DNA of 64,000 nt from Aliivibrio sp. S3MY1 (GCF_028765575.1 NZ_JARACO010000011.1:1-64000), one strand, 5' to 3'; counted from the first letter of the stretch, positions 45,664 through 56,782 are shown. Numbers and translations: made by a program. Notes: a model not told the origin generated them from the sequence alone.

Positions 45664-45733
45664 ATTGCCTAATATAGGTCGTTATTGATTAACGACACCC
45701 ATGACCACAAACAAATATAGTAAAGGTTGTAGT

Positions 45734-46057
45734 ATGGCCATTTCAGTAACTGAAGCAGCAGCAAGCCGTGTTCAAACATTTCTTGAAAACCGAGGAAAAG
45801 GCATTGGTCTACGTTTAGGCGTAAGAACCTCTGGTTGCTCTGGTATGGCGTATATTCTTGAATTTGTTGATGAACTAAACGAAGAAGACCAAGTGTTTGA
45901 AGAGTTTGGGGTTAAGATTATCATCGATCCAAAAAGCTTAGCTTACATGGATGGAACAGAATTAGATTTTGCCAAAGAAGGTCTAAATGAAGGTTTCAAA
46001 TTCAACAATCCAAACGTAAAAAGTGAATGTGGGTGTGGTGAAAGCTTCAACGTATAG
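45734..46057 (+). CDS. iscA: Fe-S assembly protein IscA (A-type carrier)
   Basis: A 107-residue A-type carrier, the same length as E. coli IscA. The three ligands are the Cys in [10 protein letters not shown] (about 35) and the CxC in SECGCGESF at the C terminus. It delivers or traffics clusters or iron between IscU and target proteins. The start at 45734 ([13 protein letters not shown]) is chosen over an in-frame ATG at 45701. Confidence 0.96.
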   Translation: MAISVTEAAASRVQTFLENRGKGIGLRLGVRTSGCSGMAYILEFVDELNEEDQVFEEFGVKIIIDPKSLAYMDGTELDFAKEGLNEGFKFNNPNVKSECGCGESFNV

Positions 46058-46072
46058 AGCATAACGTTAACT

Positions 46073-46588
46073 ATGAATCATTTTGAATTATTTGGGCTGC
46101 CAAACCAGTTTGAACTGGATGGTGGCCTTCTTTCTGCTCAATTCCGTGAATTGCAGAAACGATTCCACCCTGATAACTTCGCGACTTCGTCAGAACGTGA
46201 CCGTTTACTTTCCGTTCAAAAAGCGGCACAAATTAACGACGCTTATCAAACGCTAAAAAATCCAGTCTCCCGTGCAGAATACCTACTTTCAGAACAAGGT
46301 CATGACATTCGTGGTGAACAAACGACGATGCAAGATCCAATGTTTTTAATGCAACAAATGGAACTACGAGAAGATTTAGAAGATATCTCATCAAGTTCTG
46401 ATCCTGAAAGTGCATTATTTGATTTTTCTGAAAATGTTACCGCAATGCGTAAATCACAATTGGCTGAGTTGAAACAGCAATTAGACGCGGATGCATGGCA
46501 AGAGGCGGCACAAAGCGTACGTAAACTAAAGTTTATTGATAAGCTCAATCAAGAAGTCGAAAAGTTAGAAGATAAATTATTAAATTAA
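46073..46588 (+). CDS. hscB: Co-chaperone HscB
   Basis: A 171-residue J-domain co-chaperone, the same length as E. coli. The J domain carries RFHPDNF (HPD motif, about residues 31-36), and the C-terminal helical domain binds IscU. It stimulates HscA ATPase. It follows iscA by 15 bases. Confidence 0.96.
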   Translation: MNHFELFGLPNQFELDGGLLSAQFRELQKRFHPDNFATSSERDRLLSVQKAAQINDAYQTLKNPVSRAEYLLSEQGHDIRGEQTTMQDPMFLMQQMELREDLEDISSSSDPESALFDFSENVTAMRKSQLAELKQQLDADAWQEAAQSVRKLKFIDKLNQEVEKLEDKLLN

Positions 46589-46623
46589 TCTTTGTTAGAT
46601 TAATTAAGTGAAGGATATTACCC

Positions 46624-48477
46624 ATGGCATTTCTACAAATTTCTGAGCCTGGACAAAGTGCTGCACCACATCAACATAAACTAGCAGTCGGCATCGATTT
46701 GGGCACAACTAACTCACTGGTCGCTTCGGTTCGAAGTGGTGAAGCAAAGACATTACCTGATACAAAAGGTAATGTCATTCTTCCGTCCGTAGTGCAATAT
46801 CAAAACGATAAAATTTGTGTGGGTGCCAACGCTTACCAGTCTGCGGCTTTAGATCCTCAAAATACCATTATTTCGGTAAAACGTTTAATGGGCCGTTCGT
46901 TACAAGACATTCAAGCACGTTACCCTGATCTACCTTACCAATTTACAGAAAGTGATAATGGGTTACCTGTTATTAGTACACCTCAAGGTGATGTGAACCC
47001 AGTTCAAGTATCAGCAGAGATCCTTAAATCATTATCTAACCGAGCTCAAGAAACGTTAGGTGGTGCTCTTGAGGGTGTTGTAATTACAGTACCTGCATAT
47101 TTTGATGATGCGCAGCGCGCAGGAACCAAAGATGCCGCGACACTTGCTGGCTTAAACGTTTTACGTTTGCTGAATGAACCAACAGCAGCAGCAATTGCAT
47201 ATGGCTTGGATTCAGGCCAAGAAGGTGTTATTGCCGTTTATGACCTTGGTGGTGGTACGTTTGATATTTCAATCCTACGTTTATCAAAAGGCGTATTTGA
47301 AGTATTAGCAACAGGTGGAGATTCTGCTCTGGGTGGTGATGATTTTGACCATGCCGTAGCGCAATGGATTAAAGATCAAGCAGGTATTACATCAGCACTT
47401 TCTAATCAAGAGCAGCGTGAGCTTTTGACATTAGCAACAGAAACTAAAGTGGCATTGTCAGATGCCGATTCAGTGACTGTTTCTTTTAAAGAATGGTCAG
47501 GCAGTATTACGGTTGATGTTTTTAATCAATTAATTCAATCGTTAGTGAAGAAAACACTAATGGCTTGTCGCCGAGCATTAAAAGATGCAGATATAACTTC
47601 AGAAGAAGTAATGGAAGTGGTTATGGTTGGTGGCTCGACAAGAACGCCTATCGTGCGCAGTTCTGTTGGTGACTATTTTGGAAAAATGCCATTAACCAGT
47701 ATCGACCCTGATCAAGTGGTTGCTATTGGTGCTGCCATTCAAGCGGATATTTTAGTGGGTAATAAACCTGATGCTGAAATGTTATTGCTTGATGTTATTC
47801 CATTGTCTCTAGGTATAGAAACCATGGGTGGCTTGGTTGAAAAAATCATTCCGCGTAATACCACGATCCCTGTAGCGAAAGCACAAGAATTTACCACTTT
47901 TAAAGATGGTCAAACAGGCATGATGGTTCATGTTGTTCAAGGTGAACGTGAGATGGTTGACGATGGCCGATCTCTTGCTCGTTTTTCACTAAAAGGTATA
48001 CCTCCAATGACTGCCGGTGCGGCACATATCCGAGTGACTTACCAAGTGGATGCGGATGGTCTTTTATCAGTAACGGCAATGGAAAAAAGTACCGGTGTTC
48101 AATCTCATATTCAAGTTAAGCCTTCTTATGGTTTAAGTGATAATGAAGTAGCGAACATGCTGAAAGATTCAATGACGTTTGCTAAAGAAGATATGCAAGC
48201 TCGTGCATTAGCAGAGCAGCAAGTTGAAGCTGACCGTGTGATTGAAGGGTTAGTTGTTGCACTTAATAATGATGGTGACACATTACTATCCAAAGAAGAG
48301 CAAGCAGAAATTTTACAAGCAGTTGAAGCGTTGATCACAGTACGTCAAGGTACAGATACGCAAGCAATTGAAGATGGAATTAAACACGCTGATGAAGCAA
48401 GCCAAGAGTTTGCTGCGCGTCGAATGGATGCATCTATTCGCGCCGCATTAGCCGGTCAATCTATTGATGAGGTATAG
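46624..48477 (+). CDS. hscA: Fe-S chaperone HscA (Hsp70 family)
   Basis: A 617-residue Hsp70-type ATPase. Nucleotide motifs include [13 protein letters not shown] (about 22-34), [15 protein letters not shown] (about 205-219) and [13 protein letters not shown]; the substrate domain follows from about 390. HscA with HscB promotes cluster transfer from IscU by binding LPPVK. It is two bases upstream of fdx. Confidence 0.97.
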   Translation: MAFLQISEPGQSAAPHQHKLAVGIDLGTTNSLVASVRSGEAKTLPDTKGNVILPSVVQYQNDKICVGANAYQSAALDPQNTIISVKRLMGRSLQDIQARYPDLPYQFTESDNGLPVISTPQGDVNPVQVSAEILKSLSNRAQETLGGALEGVVITVPAYFDDAQRAGTKDAATLAGLNVLRLLNEPTAAAIAYGLDSGQEGVIAVYDLGGGTFDISILRLSKGVFEVLATGGDSALGGDDFDHAVAQWIKDQAGITSALSNQEQRELLTLATETKVALSDADSVTVSFKEWSGSITVDVFNQLIQSLVKKTLMACRRALKDADITSEEVMEVVMVGGSTRTPIVRSSVGDYFGKMPLTSIDPDQVVAIGAAIQADILVGNKPDAEMLLLDVIPLSLGIETMGGLVEKIIPRNTTIPVAKAQEFTTFKDGQTGMMVHVVQGEREMVDDGRSLARFSLKGIPPMTAGAAHIRVTYQVDADGLLSVTAMEKSTGVQSHIQVKPSYGLSDNEVANMLKDSMTFAKEDMQARALAEQQVEADRVIEGLVVALNNDGDTLLSKEEQAEILQAVEALITVRQGTDTQAIEDGIKHADEASQEFAARRMDASIRAALAGQSIDEV

Positions 48478-48479
48478 AA

Positions 48480-48818
48480 ATGCCAAAGATTATTGTTCTA
48501 CCACACGATGAGTTATGCCCAGAAGGCGCAGTACTTGAAGCGAATGAAGGCGAAACGGTTTTAGACGTAGCCCTTAAAAATGGCATTGCAATTGAACATG
48601 CGTGTGAGAAATCATGCGCATGTACAACGTGTCATATTGTTATCCGTGAAGGATTTGATTCACTTGAAGAAAGTGATGAGCTTGAAGATGACATGCTAGA
48701 TAAAGCGTGGGGGCTAGAACCCGAATCTCGCCTTGGTTGCCAAGCGAGAATGGCAAAACAAGATTTAGTGGTAGAAATTCCAAAATATACACTAAACTTA
48801 GCATCAGAAGATCATTAA
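48480..48818 (+). CDS. fdx: ISC system [2Fe-2S] ferredoxin
   Basis: A 112-residue adrenodoxin-type ferredoxin. The ligands are in CEKSCACTTCH (three Cys, about 41-51) and the fourth in SRLGCQARM (about 87). It supplies electrons during cluster assembly. It is followed by a terminator, so the main isc transcript probably ends here. Confidence 0.96.
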   Translation: MPKIIVLPHDELCPEGAVLEANEGETVLDVALKNGIAIEHACEKSCACTTCHIVIREGFDSLEESDELEDDMLDKAWGLEPESRLGCQARMAKQDLVVEIPKYTLNLASEDH

Positions 48819-48846
48819 TCTTCAGAACCTAAGATGTTAATAAGAG

Positions 48847-48896
48847 GGCAAGTTTTGAGAAGTAAGTGATTACTCGCCTCAAGCTTGCCTTTTTTA
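48847..48896 (+). terminator. Terminator after fdx
   Basis: GGCAAG-TTTTGAG pairs with CTCAAG-CTTGCC (one bulge) around a 15-base loop, followed by TTTTTTATT. It separates fdx from iscX. Confidence 0.82.
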
Positions 48897-48932
48897 TTAG
48901 CGATAAAATGACCAATTTAAAAGGAGTTTACA

Positions 48933-49133
48933 ATGAGTTTGAAATGGATCGATTCTAGAGAAATAGCGATTGAATTGTCAGATAAGTATCCGGATACGGA
49001 TCCAAAAACAGTACGGTTTACGGATTTGTGCCAATGGGTTTTAGCGTTAGACGACTTTGATGATGATCCTAAACATTCTGGAGAGAAAGTACTGGAAGCG
49101 ATAGTTCTTTGTTGGATGGATGAATGGGATTAG
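48933..49133 (+). CDS. iscX: IscX (YfhJ), Fe-S assembly regulator
   Basis: A 66-residue acidic protein, the same length as E. coli Isc[22 protein letters not shown] and [19 protein letters not shown] are conserved. IscX binds IscS and iron and modulates cluster assembly. A good AAAGGAG site precedes the ATG. It lies 114 bases after fdx, beyond a terminator, and may have its own promoter. Confidence 0.94.
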   Translation: MSLKWIDSREIAIELSDKYPDTDPKTVRFTDLCQWVLALDDFDDDPKHSGEKVLEAIVLCWMDEWD

Positions 49134-49364
49134 TTTACTAAAATTAATCGATTCAGTTATAACGACTAAATTCCCACCAACTGCTTAGATCAATCTCTTA
49201 GATTTTGCTGAAATTTCTTGTATCGCCAAGGTAAAGTAGGCAAATTATATTAAAAAGAACATTCTGTTCGCTTATTACCGCTTTGTATTAGCGCAATATA
49301 AATAATTGGCAGAGCTCATCTGTATGATTGTATGGAGTTATTGCGTGCTTAAAGGAGATTCACC

Positions 49365-50651
49365 ATGTCACAAAAGTTGACTGTACAACTTTCATCAATT
49401 ACGGCACCTACTCATTGGGGTGATAACGCACCGCTTTCATTTACGGCTGAAGGTGCTGTTATCCACTGTACTGACAGCGACGTTTATAGCGAAATTCAAC
49501 GTGCAGCTCGAAAGTTAACTGGCCAAGGTCTTGTTGCTGTTGAACTAGAAGGTCCAGAATGGGACTTAGAGTCTATTTGGTCTTTTGTTCAAGGCTTCCG
49601 TGATTCGAAAAGCAATAATGATGTGACTTGGACTGCGCTTGCAGCGGCAGATGAAAAAGAGTTGAATGATCGTATTTTGACGACTAATTGGACTCGTGAA
49701 GTTATCAATAAAACGGCAGAAGAAGTTGCCCCTCGTCAGTTAACGACAATGGCTGCTGAGTTTATTAAATCGGTGGCACCTGCTGGTACCGTTACGGCGA
49801 AGATTGTTAAAGATAAAGATTTACTAACTGAAGGTTGGACGGGTATTTATGCCGTAGGCCGCGGTTCTGAACGCACTTCAGCCATGTTGCAGTTAGATTA
49901 CAATCCAACGGGCGACGAAAATGCACCAGTATTCGCATGTTTGGTTGGTAAAGGCATTACGTTCGATTCTGGCGGTTACAGTATTAAACCGTCTGGCGGC
50001 ATGGCGTCAATGAAAGCGGACATGGGCGGCTCAGCATTAGCGACGGCAGGTCTTGCAATGTCGATTCTTCGTGGTTTAGACAAGCATGTTAAATTGATTT
50101 TATGTTGTGCTGAAAATATGATTTCTGGTCGAGCATTAAAGCTAGGCGATATCATTACCTACCAAAATGGTAAAACAGTAGAGATCTTAAATACCGATGC
50201 AGAAGGTCGTTTAGTATTAGCTGATGGTCTTCAATTTGCTTCAGCACAAAATCCAGAACTGATAATTGATTGTGCAACTTTAACGGGTTCTGCAAAAATG
50301 GCTGTGGGTAATGACTTCCATTCTTTATTAAGTTTTGATGATGAGTTAAGTCAAAAAGCATTAGCTTCTGCTCAGGAAGAAAATGAAGGGCTATGGCGCT
50401 TACCGTTAATGGAATTTCACCGAACGATGTTGCCATCAAGTTTTGCTGATTTAGCAAATATTGGTTCTGGTCCATATTCACCAGGTGCAAGTACAGCTGC
50501 AGCTTTTCTTTCTTACTTTGTTGATGATTATAAGAAAGGGTGGTTGCATATGGATTGTTCAGCAACTTACCGTACTGCGCCATCAGATAAATGGTCTGCA
50601 GGAGCAACAGGGGTTGGTGTAAGAACATTAGCGAACCTTTTAACGAAATAA
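49365..50651 (+). CDS. pepB: Aminopeptidase B (peptidase M17)
   Basis: A 428-residue leucyl aminopeptidase family enzyme (E. coli PepB 427). The M17 signature is [14 protein letters not shown] (about 279-292), with metal residues in [29 protein letters not shown]. It is cytoplasmic with two metals per subunit. AAAGGAG precedes the ATG. It follows iscX as in E. coli. Confidence 0.95.
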   Translation: MSQKLTVQLSSITAPTHWGDNAPLSFTAEGAVIHCTDSDVYSEIQRAARKLTGQGLVAVELEGPEWDLESIWSFVQGFRDSKSNNDVTWTALAAADEKELNDRILTTNWTREVINKTAEEVAPRQLTTMAAEFIKSVAPAGTVTAKIVKDKDLLTEGWTGIYAVGRGSERTSAMLQLDYNPTGDENAPVFACLVGKGITFDSGGYSIKPSGGMASMKADMGGSALATAGLAMSILRGLDKHVKLILCCAENMISGRALKLGDIITYQNGKTVEILNTDAEGRLVLADGLQFASAQNPELIIDCATLTGSAKMAVGNDFHSLLSFDDELSQKALASAQEENEGLWRLPLMEFHRTMLPSSFADLANIGSGPYSPGASTAAAFLSYFVDDYKKGWLHMDCSATYRTAPSDKWSAGATGVGVRTLANLLTK

Positions 50652-50658
50652 ATAGAAT

Positions 50659-50689
50659 GAAGATCGAGTCATGCTCGGTCTTCTTTTTT
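50659..50689 (+). terminator. Terminator after pepB
   Basis: A 10-bp stem GAAGATCGAG/CTCGGTCTTC (one G-U pair), 5-base loop, then TTTTTT. Confidence 0.9.
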
Positions 50690-50794
50690 ATTTTATATAA
50701 TTCCCATCAGTATTTTTATTGTCGATTTAAGAGAATAAAGAGTACTGCTCGGAATTAATATAAGATCTAAAAAGACACTTTAAAGGAAAGTAAA

Positions 50795-51229
50795 ATGACA
50801 ATAGAACGTACTTTTTCAATTGTAAAACCAGACGCTGTTAAACGTAACTTAATTGGCGCTATTTATCGTCGTATTGAAAAAACAGGTATGCAAGTTGTAG
50901 CGGCTAAAATGCTGCGCTTAACTAAAGAGCAAGCGGAAGGTTTTTACGCAGAGCATGAAGGTAAAGCGTTTTTTAATGATCTAGTTGCTTATATGATGTC
51001 TGGTCCAGTAATGGTACAGGTATTGGAAGGGGAAAATGCGGTTGTTCGCTACCGTGAGTTAATGGGCAAGACTAACCCAGCAGAAGCTGCTTGTGGTTCA
51101 TTGCGTGCAGATTATGCCATCAGCATGCGTCATAACTCAGTTCATGGTGCAGACAGTCCTGAATCTGCAGCGCGTGAAATTGCGTATTTCTTCGCTGATG
51201 ATGAAATCTGCCCACGTCCAGCAGAATAA
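50795..51229 (+). CDS. ndk: Nucleoside diphosphate kinase
   Basis: A 144-residue Ndk (E. coli 143) that transfers phosphate among nucleoside di- and triphosphates. The active histidine is in [12 protein letters not shown] (about 115-126); the opening [16 protein letters not shown] is canonical. AAAGGAAAG precedes the ATG. A palindromic repeat element lies between ndk and rlmN. Confidence 0.97.
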   Translation: MTIERTFSIVKPDAVKRNLIGAIYRRIEKTGMQVVAAKMLRLTKEQAEGFYAEHEGKAFFNDLVAYMMSGPVMVQVLEGENAVVRYRELMGKTNPAEAACGSLRADYAISMRHNSVHGADSPESAAREIAYFFADDEICPRPAE

Positions 51230-51243
51230 AGTCATGTTAAAAA

Positions 51244-51371
51244 GTGAGCGAAGCTTTCTAGATTAACTAGAAACGAATCGCCTCGCTTCCTATAAGAGCA
51301 GTGTAGCTTATGCTGTCTGCATATCTGCTCTTATAGTATCTAGGCACGAAGTGCGTATAGTTTCTATTCTG
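51244..51371 (+). repeat. Palindromic element between ndk and rlmN
   Basis: Two hairpins: TTTCTAG-ATTAA-CTAGAAA (51255-51273), and a 12-bp perfect inverted repeat (51290-51301 with 51325-51336). The right end (51325-51367) matches 24357-24396 closely: CTGCTCTTATAGT, TCTAG, CGAAG and CGTATAGTTTCT occur in the same order. It is probably the same dispersed family and may act as the ndk terminator. Confidence 0.65.
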
Positions 51372-51470
51372 TGATTTTTCCTCATAGCTCTACCTCTAGT
51401 AATATTCTCTCAAAACTTGTACAATTCTGCGCCCGATATTCGCGGTGATGTTATTTATCAGAGAGGCAAC

Positions 51471-52589
51471 ATGACTACAGCTAAAATCAATCTACTGGAC
51501 TTTGATCGTAAAGGACTTCGAGCATTTTTTTCTGAGGAATTAGGAGAGAAAGCATTCAGAGCCGATCAAATTATGAAGTGGATGTATCACTTTGGTTGTG
51601 ATGACTTCGATCAAATGAATAACATCAACAAAAAGCTTCGTGAAAAACTAAAACACAAGTGTGAAATCCGTGCACCTTACGTATCTGAAGCTCAACATTC
51701 AGTTGATGGTACGATTAAGTGGGCAATGAAAGTTGGCGATCAAGACGTTGAAACGGTATACATCCCAGATGGAGATCGTGCAACGTTATGTGTCTCTTCT
51801 CAAGTGGGTTGTGCACTAGCATGTAAATTCTGTTCAACGGCTCAACAAGGTTTTAACCGTAATTTAAAAGTATCTGAAATTGTAGGCCAAATTTGGCGTG
51901 CAGCTCGTGAAATTGGTTTAGAAAAAGAAACAGGTCGCCGTCCAATTACCAATGTTGTAATGATGGGCATGGGTGAGCCATTACTAAACATGAAAAACTT
52001 GATCCCATCACTAGACATCATGCTTGATGATCTTGGTTTTGGTTTGTCTAAACGTCGTGTAACAGTATCTACATCAGGTGTTGTGTCAGGTTTAGAGCAA
52101 ATGATTGGTAAAGTTGATGTTGCTTTAGCTATCTCTCTTCACGCACCAACCGATGAATTGCGCAGTGAAATTATGCCGATTAATGACCGTTGGAATATTG
52201 AAGCGTTTTTAGCGTGTGTTCGTGAATACATTGCCTCATCAAATGCTAACCGTGGTCGTGTGACGGTTGAGTATGTACTGTTAGATCATGTTAATGATGA
52301 TATGAACCATGCAAGACAACTCGCAGAACTATTAAAAGAAACCCCTGCAAAGATTAATTTGATTCCATTTAACCCATACCCTGGGTCACCATACAAGAAA
52401 CCAAGTAATTCACGAATTGACCGATTCATGAAAACACTAATGGAATATGATTTTACGGTAACCGTTCGTAAAACACGTGGTGACGATATTGATGCCGCTT
52501 GTGGCCAGTTGGTAGGTGATGTAATCGATAGAACGAAACGTACTCAAGTTAAACAGCAAGGCGAAGGGATCCCTGTTAAAACTGTTTAA
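51471..52589 (+). CDS. rlmN: 23S rRNA/tRNA adenine C2-methyltransferase RlmN
   Basis: A 372-residue radical-SAM enzyme (E. coli 384) that makes m2A2503 in 23S rRNA and m2A37 in some tRNAs. The cluster motif is [17 protein letters not shown] (CxxxCxxC, about 117-133), with GMGEPLLN and the second catalytic Cys in DIDAACGQL near the end. The ATG at 51471 follows AGAGAGG; a longer frame from 51417 is less likely. Confidence 0.96.
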   Translation: MTTAKINLLDFDRKGLRAFFSEELGEKAFRADQIMKWMYHFGCDDFDQMNNINKKLREKLKHKCEIRAPYVSEAQHSVDGTIKWAMKVGDQDVETVYIPDGDRATLCVSSQVGCALACKFCSTAQQGFNRNLKVSEIVGQIWRAAREIGLEKETGRRPITNVVMMGMGEPLLNMKNLIPSLDIMLDDLGFGLSKRRVTVSTSGVVSGLEQMIGKVDVALAISLHAPTDELRSEIMPINDRWNIEAFLACVREYIASSNANRGRVTVEYVLLDHVNDDMNHARQLAELLKETPAKINLIPFNPYPGSPYKKPSNSRIDRFMKTLMEYDFTVTVRKTRGDDIDAACGQLVGDVIDRTKRTQVKQQGEGIPVKTV

Positions 52590-52619
52590 TCTTGGTGTAT
52601 AACAGCAAGGGAAGGCAGA

Positions 52620-53381
52620 ATGAAAAAATGGCGAGCAGCACTAATAACGTTTGGATTATTGATTAGTGCTGGTTGTGTCACTGTTAATAAAATAGATGAC
52701 ATGAGCAAAGAAGAGGAAATTCGAGCGGCTGAAGCTCGAATTTCTCTTGGATTAAGCTATTTGAATGCGGGGGATATGATCAAAGCCCGTGAAAATTTGG
52801 AATTAGCTGCACAGTATGCCCCTGACTATTACCGCACTCAAACCTCCCTCGCTTATTATTACCAACAAGTCCAAGAAACAGCTTTAGCTGAAAAGGCTTA
52901 CAAACGAGCATTACGTTCTTCGTCAAAAAATGGTAATGTATTAAATAACTACGGCGTTTTTCTTTGTAAAAATGGCGAATATGAGAAAGCTCAGCAAAAG
53001 TTTTCTCAAGCAATCGAATTACCTGACTACTATCTTGTTTCTGCAAGTTATGAAAATGCCGCAATGTGTGCATTGAGTAGTGGGGATAAAGTGACAGCTA
53101 AAACGTATTTTGAGCGCTCGCTGGCTCATGATCCAAATCGTGTTCGTTCTACTCTTCAATTAGCAAAATTGAATATTGATGAAGGCAACTATTCAGAACC
53201 GAGAGTTTTACTGTTTAAATTTAATAAGAAGTACGGATATAAGCCCGTTAGCCTAAGCTTACTCATAGAATTAGAAAAAAAAGCAGGCAATATGCACTTA
53301 GTTAATAAGTACGCAAATATACTTGGGACAGACTATCCGGACTCCATCGAATATCAGAACTATATAAATTATGACTACTGA
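52620..53381 (+). CDS. pilF: Type IV pilus biogenesis lipoprotein PilF (PilW)
   Basis: A 253-residue lipoprotein: signal peptide with lipobox ISAGC (Cys19), then about six TPR repeats (for example ISLGLSYLNAGDMIKARENLE and LNNYGVFLCKNGEYEKAQQKF). PilF/PilW is the outer-membrane pilotin needed for PilQ secretin assembly. It lies between rlmN and rodZ, the standard location, and works with the minor pilins at the start of the window. It overlaps rodZ by 11 bases. Confidence 0.92.
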   Translation: MKKWRAALITFGLLISAGCVTVNKIDDMSKEEEIRAAEARISLGLSYLNAGDMIKARENLELAAQYAPDYYRTQTSLAYYYQQVQETALAEKAYKRALRSSSKNGNVLNNYGVFLCKNGEYEKAQQKFSQAIELPDYYLVSASYENAAMCALSSGDKVTAKTYFERSLAHDPNRVRSTLQLAKLNIDEGNYSEPRVLLFKFNKKYGYKPVSLSLLIELEKKAGNMHLVNKYANILGTDYPDSIEYQNYINYDY

Positions 53382-54330
53382 AAATATTGAAACAACAAGT
53401 GAAGTAAAAGAGACTCTTATTGCTCCAGGGCAATTATTGAAAGAAGCCCGTGAAGAGCTAGGACTAACACTTGAGGACGTTTCATCTCGTTTACGTTTGC
53501 GTGTCGAAGTTTTACAACAAATTGAAGCTGACGAATTTGATATGGGGAAATTAGCCACGTTCACTCGAGGCTATTATCGCTCTTACGCCAAAGTGGTGAA
53601 CGTACCAGAAGTTAAAGTATTAAATGCCTTAGATCAGCTTGGTAAAACCTTAATAGAAGAGCATGACATGCAAAGTTTTTCTCGTAAGACAAAAAGAGAA
53701 AAACATGACAATCGTATTATGAAACTAACATGGGTTATTTTTACTCTGATCTTAAGTATGTCTGTTTTGTGGTGGTGGCAAGAACAAGCCCAACTAGAAA
53801 GTACACAGGATGTTACATTGATAAGTGATGTAGCAACGGCAGAAGCAATTAAACCAACAGCAGAAGCAATTGAACCAACAGCAGAAGCTATTGAACCAAC
53901 AGAAAATGATGCTACTGCGACAGAGCTGGAGCCAACATTAACAGAAGCTGAAATGCTTGAGTTAGATACTAAGATTTCTGATTTAGAAACAGATCCTGCT
54001 GAACTTGAAAAGCAAATCGAAGAAGATCCTAAGCTTATTTCTCCGGTTGAAGAAAAAGCTGAAAAAATGGTTGAGACAAAAGTTATCGTTACTGAAGATG
54101 TAATGATGACTTTTAACCATGATTGCTGGCTACAAGTTCAAGACGCTTCAAACAATCGTTTGTATTCTGGCGTAAAAAAAGCAAATCAAACATTAAAACT
54201 AACAGGGAAAGCCCCTTATAAATTAATTATTGGCGCACCAAGTGCCGTGACACTAACTTATAAAGGCAAACCTGTTGATTTATCTGCTTATCCAGCAGGT
54301 AAAGTTGCACGATTAACCTTACCTCAATAA
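53371..54330 (+). CDS. rodZ: Cell shape protein RodZ
   Basis: A 319-residue bitopic protein (E. coli 337). An N-terminal helix-turn-helix (about 15-85: LLKEAREELGLTLEDVSSRLRLRVEVLQQIEADEFD) binds MreB; a basic juxtamembrane stretch and one membrane helix follow (about 115-133, ending WWWQ); then a flexible acidic linker and a C-terminal beta domain. The linker contains three copies of the heptapeptide AEAI(K/E)PT encoded by 21-bp repeats. Confidence 0.93.
   Translation: MTTENIETTSEVKETLIAPGQLLKEAREELGLTLEDVSSRLRLRVEVLQQIEADEFDMGKLATFTRGYYRSYAKVVNVPEVKVLNALDQLGKTLIEEHDMQSFSRKTKREKHDNRIMKLTWVIFTLILSMSVLWWWQEQAQLESTQDVTLISDVATAEAIKPTAEAIEPTAEAIEPTENDATATELEPTLTEAEMLELDTKISDLETDPAELEKQIEEDPKLISPVEEKAEKMVETKVIVTEDVMMTFNHDCWLQVQDASNNRLYSGVKKANQTLKLTGKAPYKLIIGAPSAVTLTYKGKPVDLSAYPAGKVARLTLPQ
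53839..53901 (+). repeat. 21-bp tandem repeat in rodZ linker
   Basis: Three nearly identical 21-base units (53839-53859, 53860-53880, 53881-53901) encode AEAIKPT, AEAIEPT, AEAIEPT (phase-shifted by one codon). An in-frame minisatellite in the periplasmic linker of RodZ. Confidence 0.9.
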
Positions 54331-54342
54331 TGAGTTGATTCC

Positions 54343-55461
54343 ATGCATATAGAGTCCCCAATTAAACGTCGCCAATCTACTCGCATTTATGTGGGTAATG
54401 TTCCTATTGGTGATGGAGCACCCATCGCAGTGCAGTCAATGACAAACACCTTGACGACAGACGTAGCAGCAACTGTTGCTCAAATTCAAGCACTTGAAAA
54501 AGTAGGTGCTGATATCGTTCGTGTTTCAGTACCCACGATGGATGCTGCAGAAGCGTTTAAGATCATTAAACAGCAAGTATCTGTGCCATTAGTCGCTGAT
54601 ATTCATTTTGATTATCGTATCGCATTAAAAGTTGCAGAATATGGCGTAGATTGCTTACGTATTAATCCAGGTAATATTGGTAATGAACAACGAATTCGTT
54701 CTGTTGTTGATTGTGCTAGAGATAAAAACATTCCAATTCGTATTGGGGTGAATGGCGGCTCATTAGAAAAAGACATTCAAGTTAAATACAAAGAGCCAAC
54801 AGCAGAAGCGTTACTTGAGTCTGCAATGCGCCATGTAGATATCTTGGATCGAATGAACTTTGACCAATTTAAAGTCAGCGTAAAAGCATCTGATGTTTTT
54901 TTAGCGGTAGACTCTTATCGACTATTGGCTAAGCAGATCTCTCAACCATTACATTTAGGTATCACTGAAGCGGGTGGTGCGCGTGCAGGCTCTGTGAAAT
55001 CGGCGGTAGGCTTAGGTATACTTCTATCTGAAGGTATCGGTGATACATTGCGTATATCATTAGCTGCTGATCCAATTGAAGAGATCAAAGTTGGTTTTGA
55101 TATTCTAAAATCATTACGTATTCGTTCGCGCGGTATTAACTTTATTGCGTGTCCAACGTGCTCTCGTCAAGAGTTTGATGTTATTAGCACGGTTAATGAG
55201 TTAGAACAGCGTCTAGAAGATTTAATCACACCAATGGATGTTTCTTTGATTGGTTGTGTGGTTAATGGCCCTGGTGAAGCAGAAGTGTCTCATTTAGGCA
55301 TTGCCGGAAGTAATCGAAAAAGTGCATTCTATGAAGATGGAATTCGTCAAAAAGAACGCTTTGATAATGACAACATTGTGGACAAACTAGAAGCTAAGAT
55401 CCGTGCGAAAGCAGCAATGTTATCTAAAGAAAACCAAATTGATGTTAATCAGATTGACTGA
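54343..55461 (+). CDS. ispG: 4-hydroxy-3-methylbut-2-enyl diphosphate synthase
   Basis: A 372-residue IspG (GcpE), the same length as in E. coli. It reduces MEcPP to HMBPP in the MEP isoprenoid pathway using a [4Fe-4S] cluster. Cluster cysteines lie in [13 protein letters not shown] and [13 protein letters not shown] in the C-terminal domain; the N-terminal TIM barrel holds [13 protein letters not shown]. It sits between rodZ and hisS as in E. coli. Confidence 0.97.
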   Translation: MHIESPIKRRQSTRIYVGNVPIGDGAPIAVQSMTNTLTTDVAATVAQIQALEKVGADIVRVSVPTMDAAEAFKIIKQQVSVPLVADIHFDYRIALKVAEYGVDCLRINPGNIGNEQRIRSVVDCARDKNIPIRIGVNGGSLEKDIQVKYKEPTAEALLESAMRHVDILDRMNFDQFKVSVKASDVFLAVDSYRLLAKQISQPLHLGITEAGGARAGSVKSAVGLGILLSEGIGDTLRISLAADPIEEIKVGFDILKSLRIRSRGINFIACPTCSRQEFDVISTVNELEQRLEDLITPMDVSLIGCVVNGPGEAEVSHLGIAGSNRKSAFYEDGIRQKERFDNDNIVDKLEAKIRAKAAMLSKENQIDVNQID

Positions 55462-55502
55462 TTAGCGAACCAGATATAAATGAAATCCATCGGGAAGTGA
55501 AC

Positions 55503-56771
55503 GTGGCTAAAGCAATCCAAGCAATTCGAGGCATGAATGACTGCCTTCCAACACAATCTCCATTGTGGCACAAAGTTGAAGATAGCGTAAAACGCGTAAT
55601 TAGTGCATATGGTTACAACGAAGTACGTATGCCGATTGTTGAACAAACAAACTTATTCAAGCGTGCTATCGGTGAAGTAACCGACGTTGTTGAAAAAGAA
55701 ATGTACACGTTTGAAGACCGTAATGGCGATAGCCTAACGTTACGTCCAGAAGGGACTGCGGGTTGTGTGCGTGCAGGAATAGAGAATGGTTTACTTTATA
55801 ACCAAGAACAACGTTTATGGTACATGGGGCCTATGTTCCGTCATGAGCGTCCTCAGAAAGGCCGTTACCGTCAATTCCACCAAGTTGGTGTTGAAGTTTT
55901 TGGCTTAAATGGTCCAGATGTTGATGCTGAACTTATCATGATGACTGCTCGTTTATGGCGTGAACTAGGTATTGATAAGCATGTACGTTTAGAGCTTAAC
56001 TCTATTGGTTCATTAGAGTCACGAGCTAACTACCGTATCGCATTAGTTGCATTTTTAGAACAGCATTTAGATGTGCTGGATGACGATTGTAAACGTCGTA
56101 TGCATACAAATCCAATGCGTGTTCTTGATACGAAGAATCCAGATGTACAAGCTATTTTAGCTGACGCACCTAAGCTATCTGAGTATTTAGATGATGATTC
56201 AAAAGCACATTTTTCTGGATTATGTGAACTACTTGACGCTGCTGGCATCCAATATCAAGTTAATGAACGTTTAGTTCGTGGATTAGATTATTATAACCGT
56301 ACTGTTTTTGAGTGGATCACTGAAAGTTTAGGTGCTCAAGGAACAGTATGTGGTGGCGGTCGTTACGATGGTCTTGTTGAACAACTAGGTGGTAAAGCAA
56401 CCCCTGCCGTTGGTTTTGCAATGGGCCTAGAGCGTTTAGTGTTATTGATGGAAACATTAGAATTAACCAATGTACGTCGCTCAGTAGATGTGTACATGGT
56501 GACTTCTGGTGAAGGTACATTAATGGCTGGTATGAAACTAGCTGAATCACTGCGTGAACAAGTTCCTGGCTTACGCGTTATGTGCCACTTCGGTGGTGGT
56601 AATTTTAAAAAGCAATTTAAACGTGCAGATAATGCAGGTGCAGCTGTTGCTCTTATTTTAGGTGAGAGTGAAGTTGCAGAGCAGACTGTTAACGTAAAAG
56701 ATTTATGTACAGGTGAGCAAGAAACGTTCGCTCAAACTGACGTATTCGCAAAATTAGCTGATTTGATTTAA
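55503..56771 (+). CDS. hisS: Histidyl-tRNA synthetase
   Basis: A 422-residue class II synthetase (E. coli 424). Motifs: motif 2 [20 protein letters not shown], the His-A signature [14 protein letters not shown], His-B/motif 3 GGGRYDGL and [11 protein letters not shown], and a C-terminal anticodon-binding domain. I choose the GTG at 55503 ([13 protein letters not shown], as in E. coli) with GGGAA upstream; an in-frame GTG at 55497 is too close to that site. Confidence 0.96.
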   Translation: MAKAIQAIRGMNDCLPTQSPLWHKVEDSVKRVISAYGYNEVRMPIVEQTNLFKRAIGEVTDVVEKEMYTFEDRNGDSLTLRPEGTAGCVRAGIENGLLYNQEQRLWYMGPMFRHERPQKGRYRQFHQVGVEVFGLNGPDVDAELIMMTARLWRELGIDKHVRLELNSIGSLESRANYRIALVAFLEQHLDVLDDDCKRRMHTNPMRVLDTKNPDVQAILADAPKLSEYLDDDSKAHFSGLCELLDAAGIQYQVNERLVRGLDYYNRTVFEWITESLGAQGTVCGGGRYDGLVEQLGGKATPAVGFAMGLERLVLLMETLELTNVRRSVDVYMVTSGEGTLMAGMKLAESLREQVPGLRVMCHFGGGNFKKQFKRADNAGAAVALILGESEVAEQTVNVKDLCTGEQETFAQTDVFAKLADLI

Positions 56772-56782
56772 GAGGATAGGAC

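Noticed and set aside
50155..50628. A 157-codon minus-strand frame inside pepB
   Set aside because: It is the antisense shadow of a well conserved aminopeptidase gene; its composition (Leu/His/Gln rich) is typical of an antisense frame.
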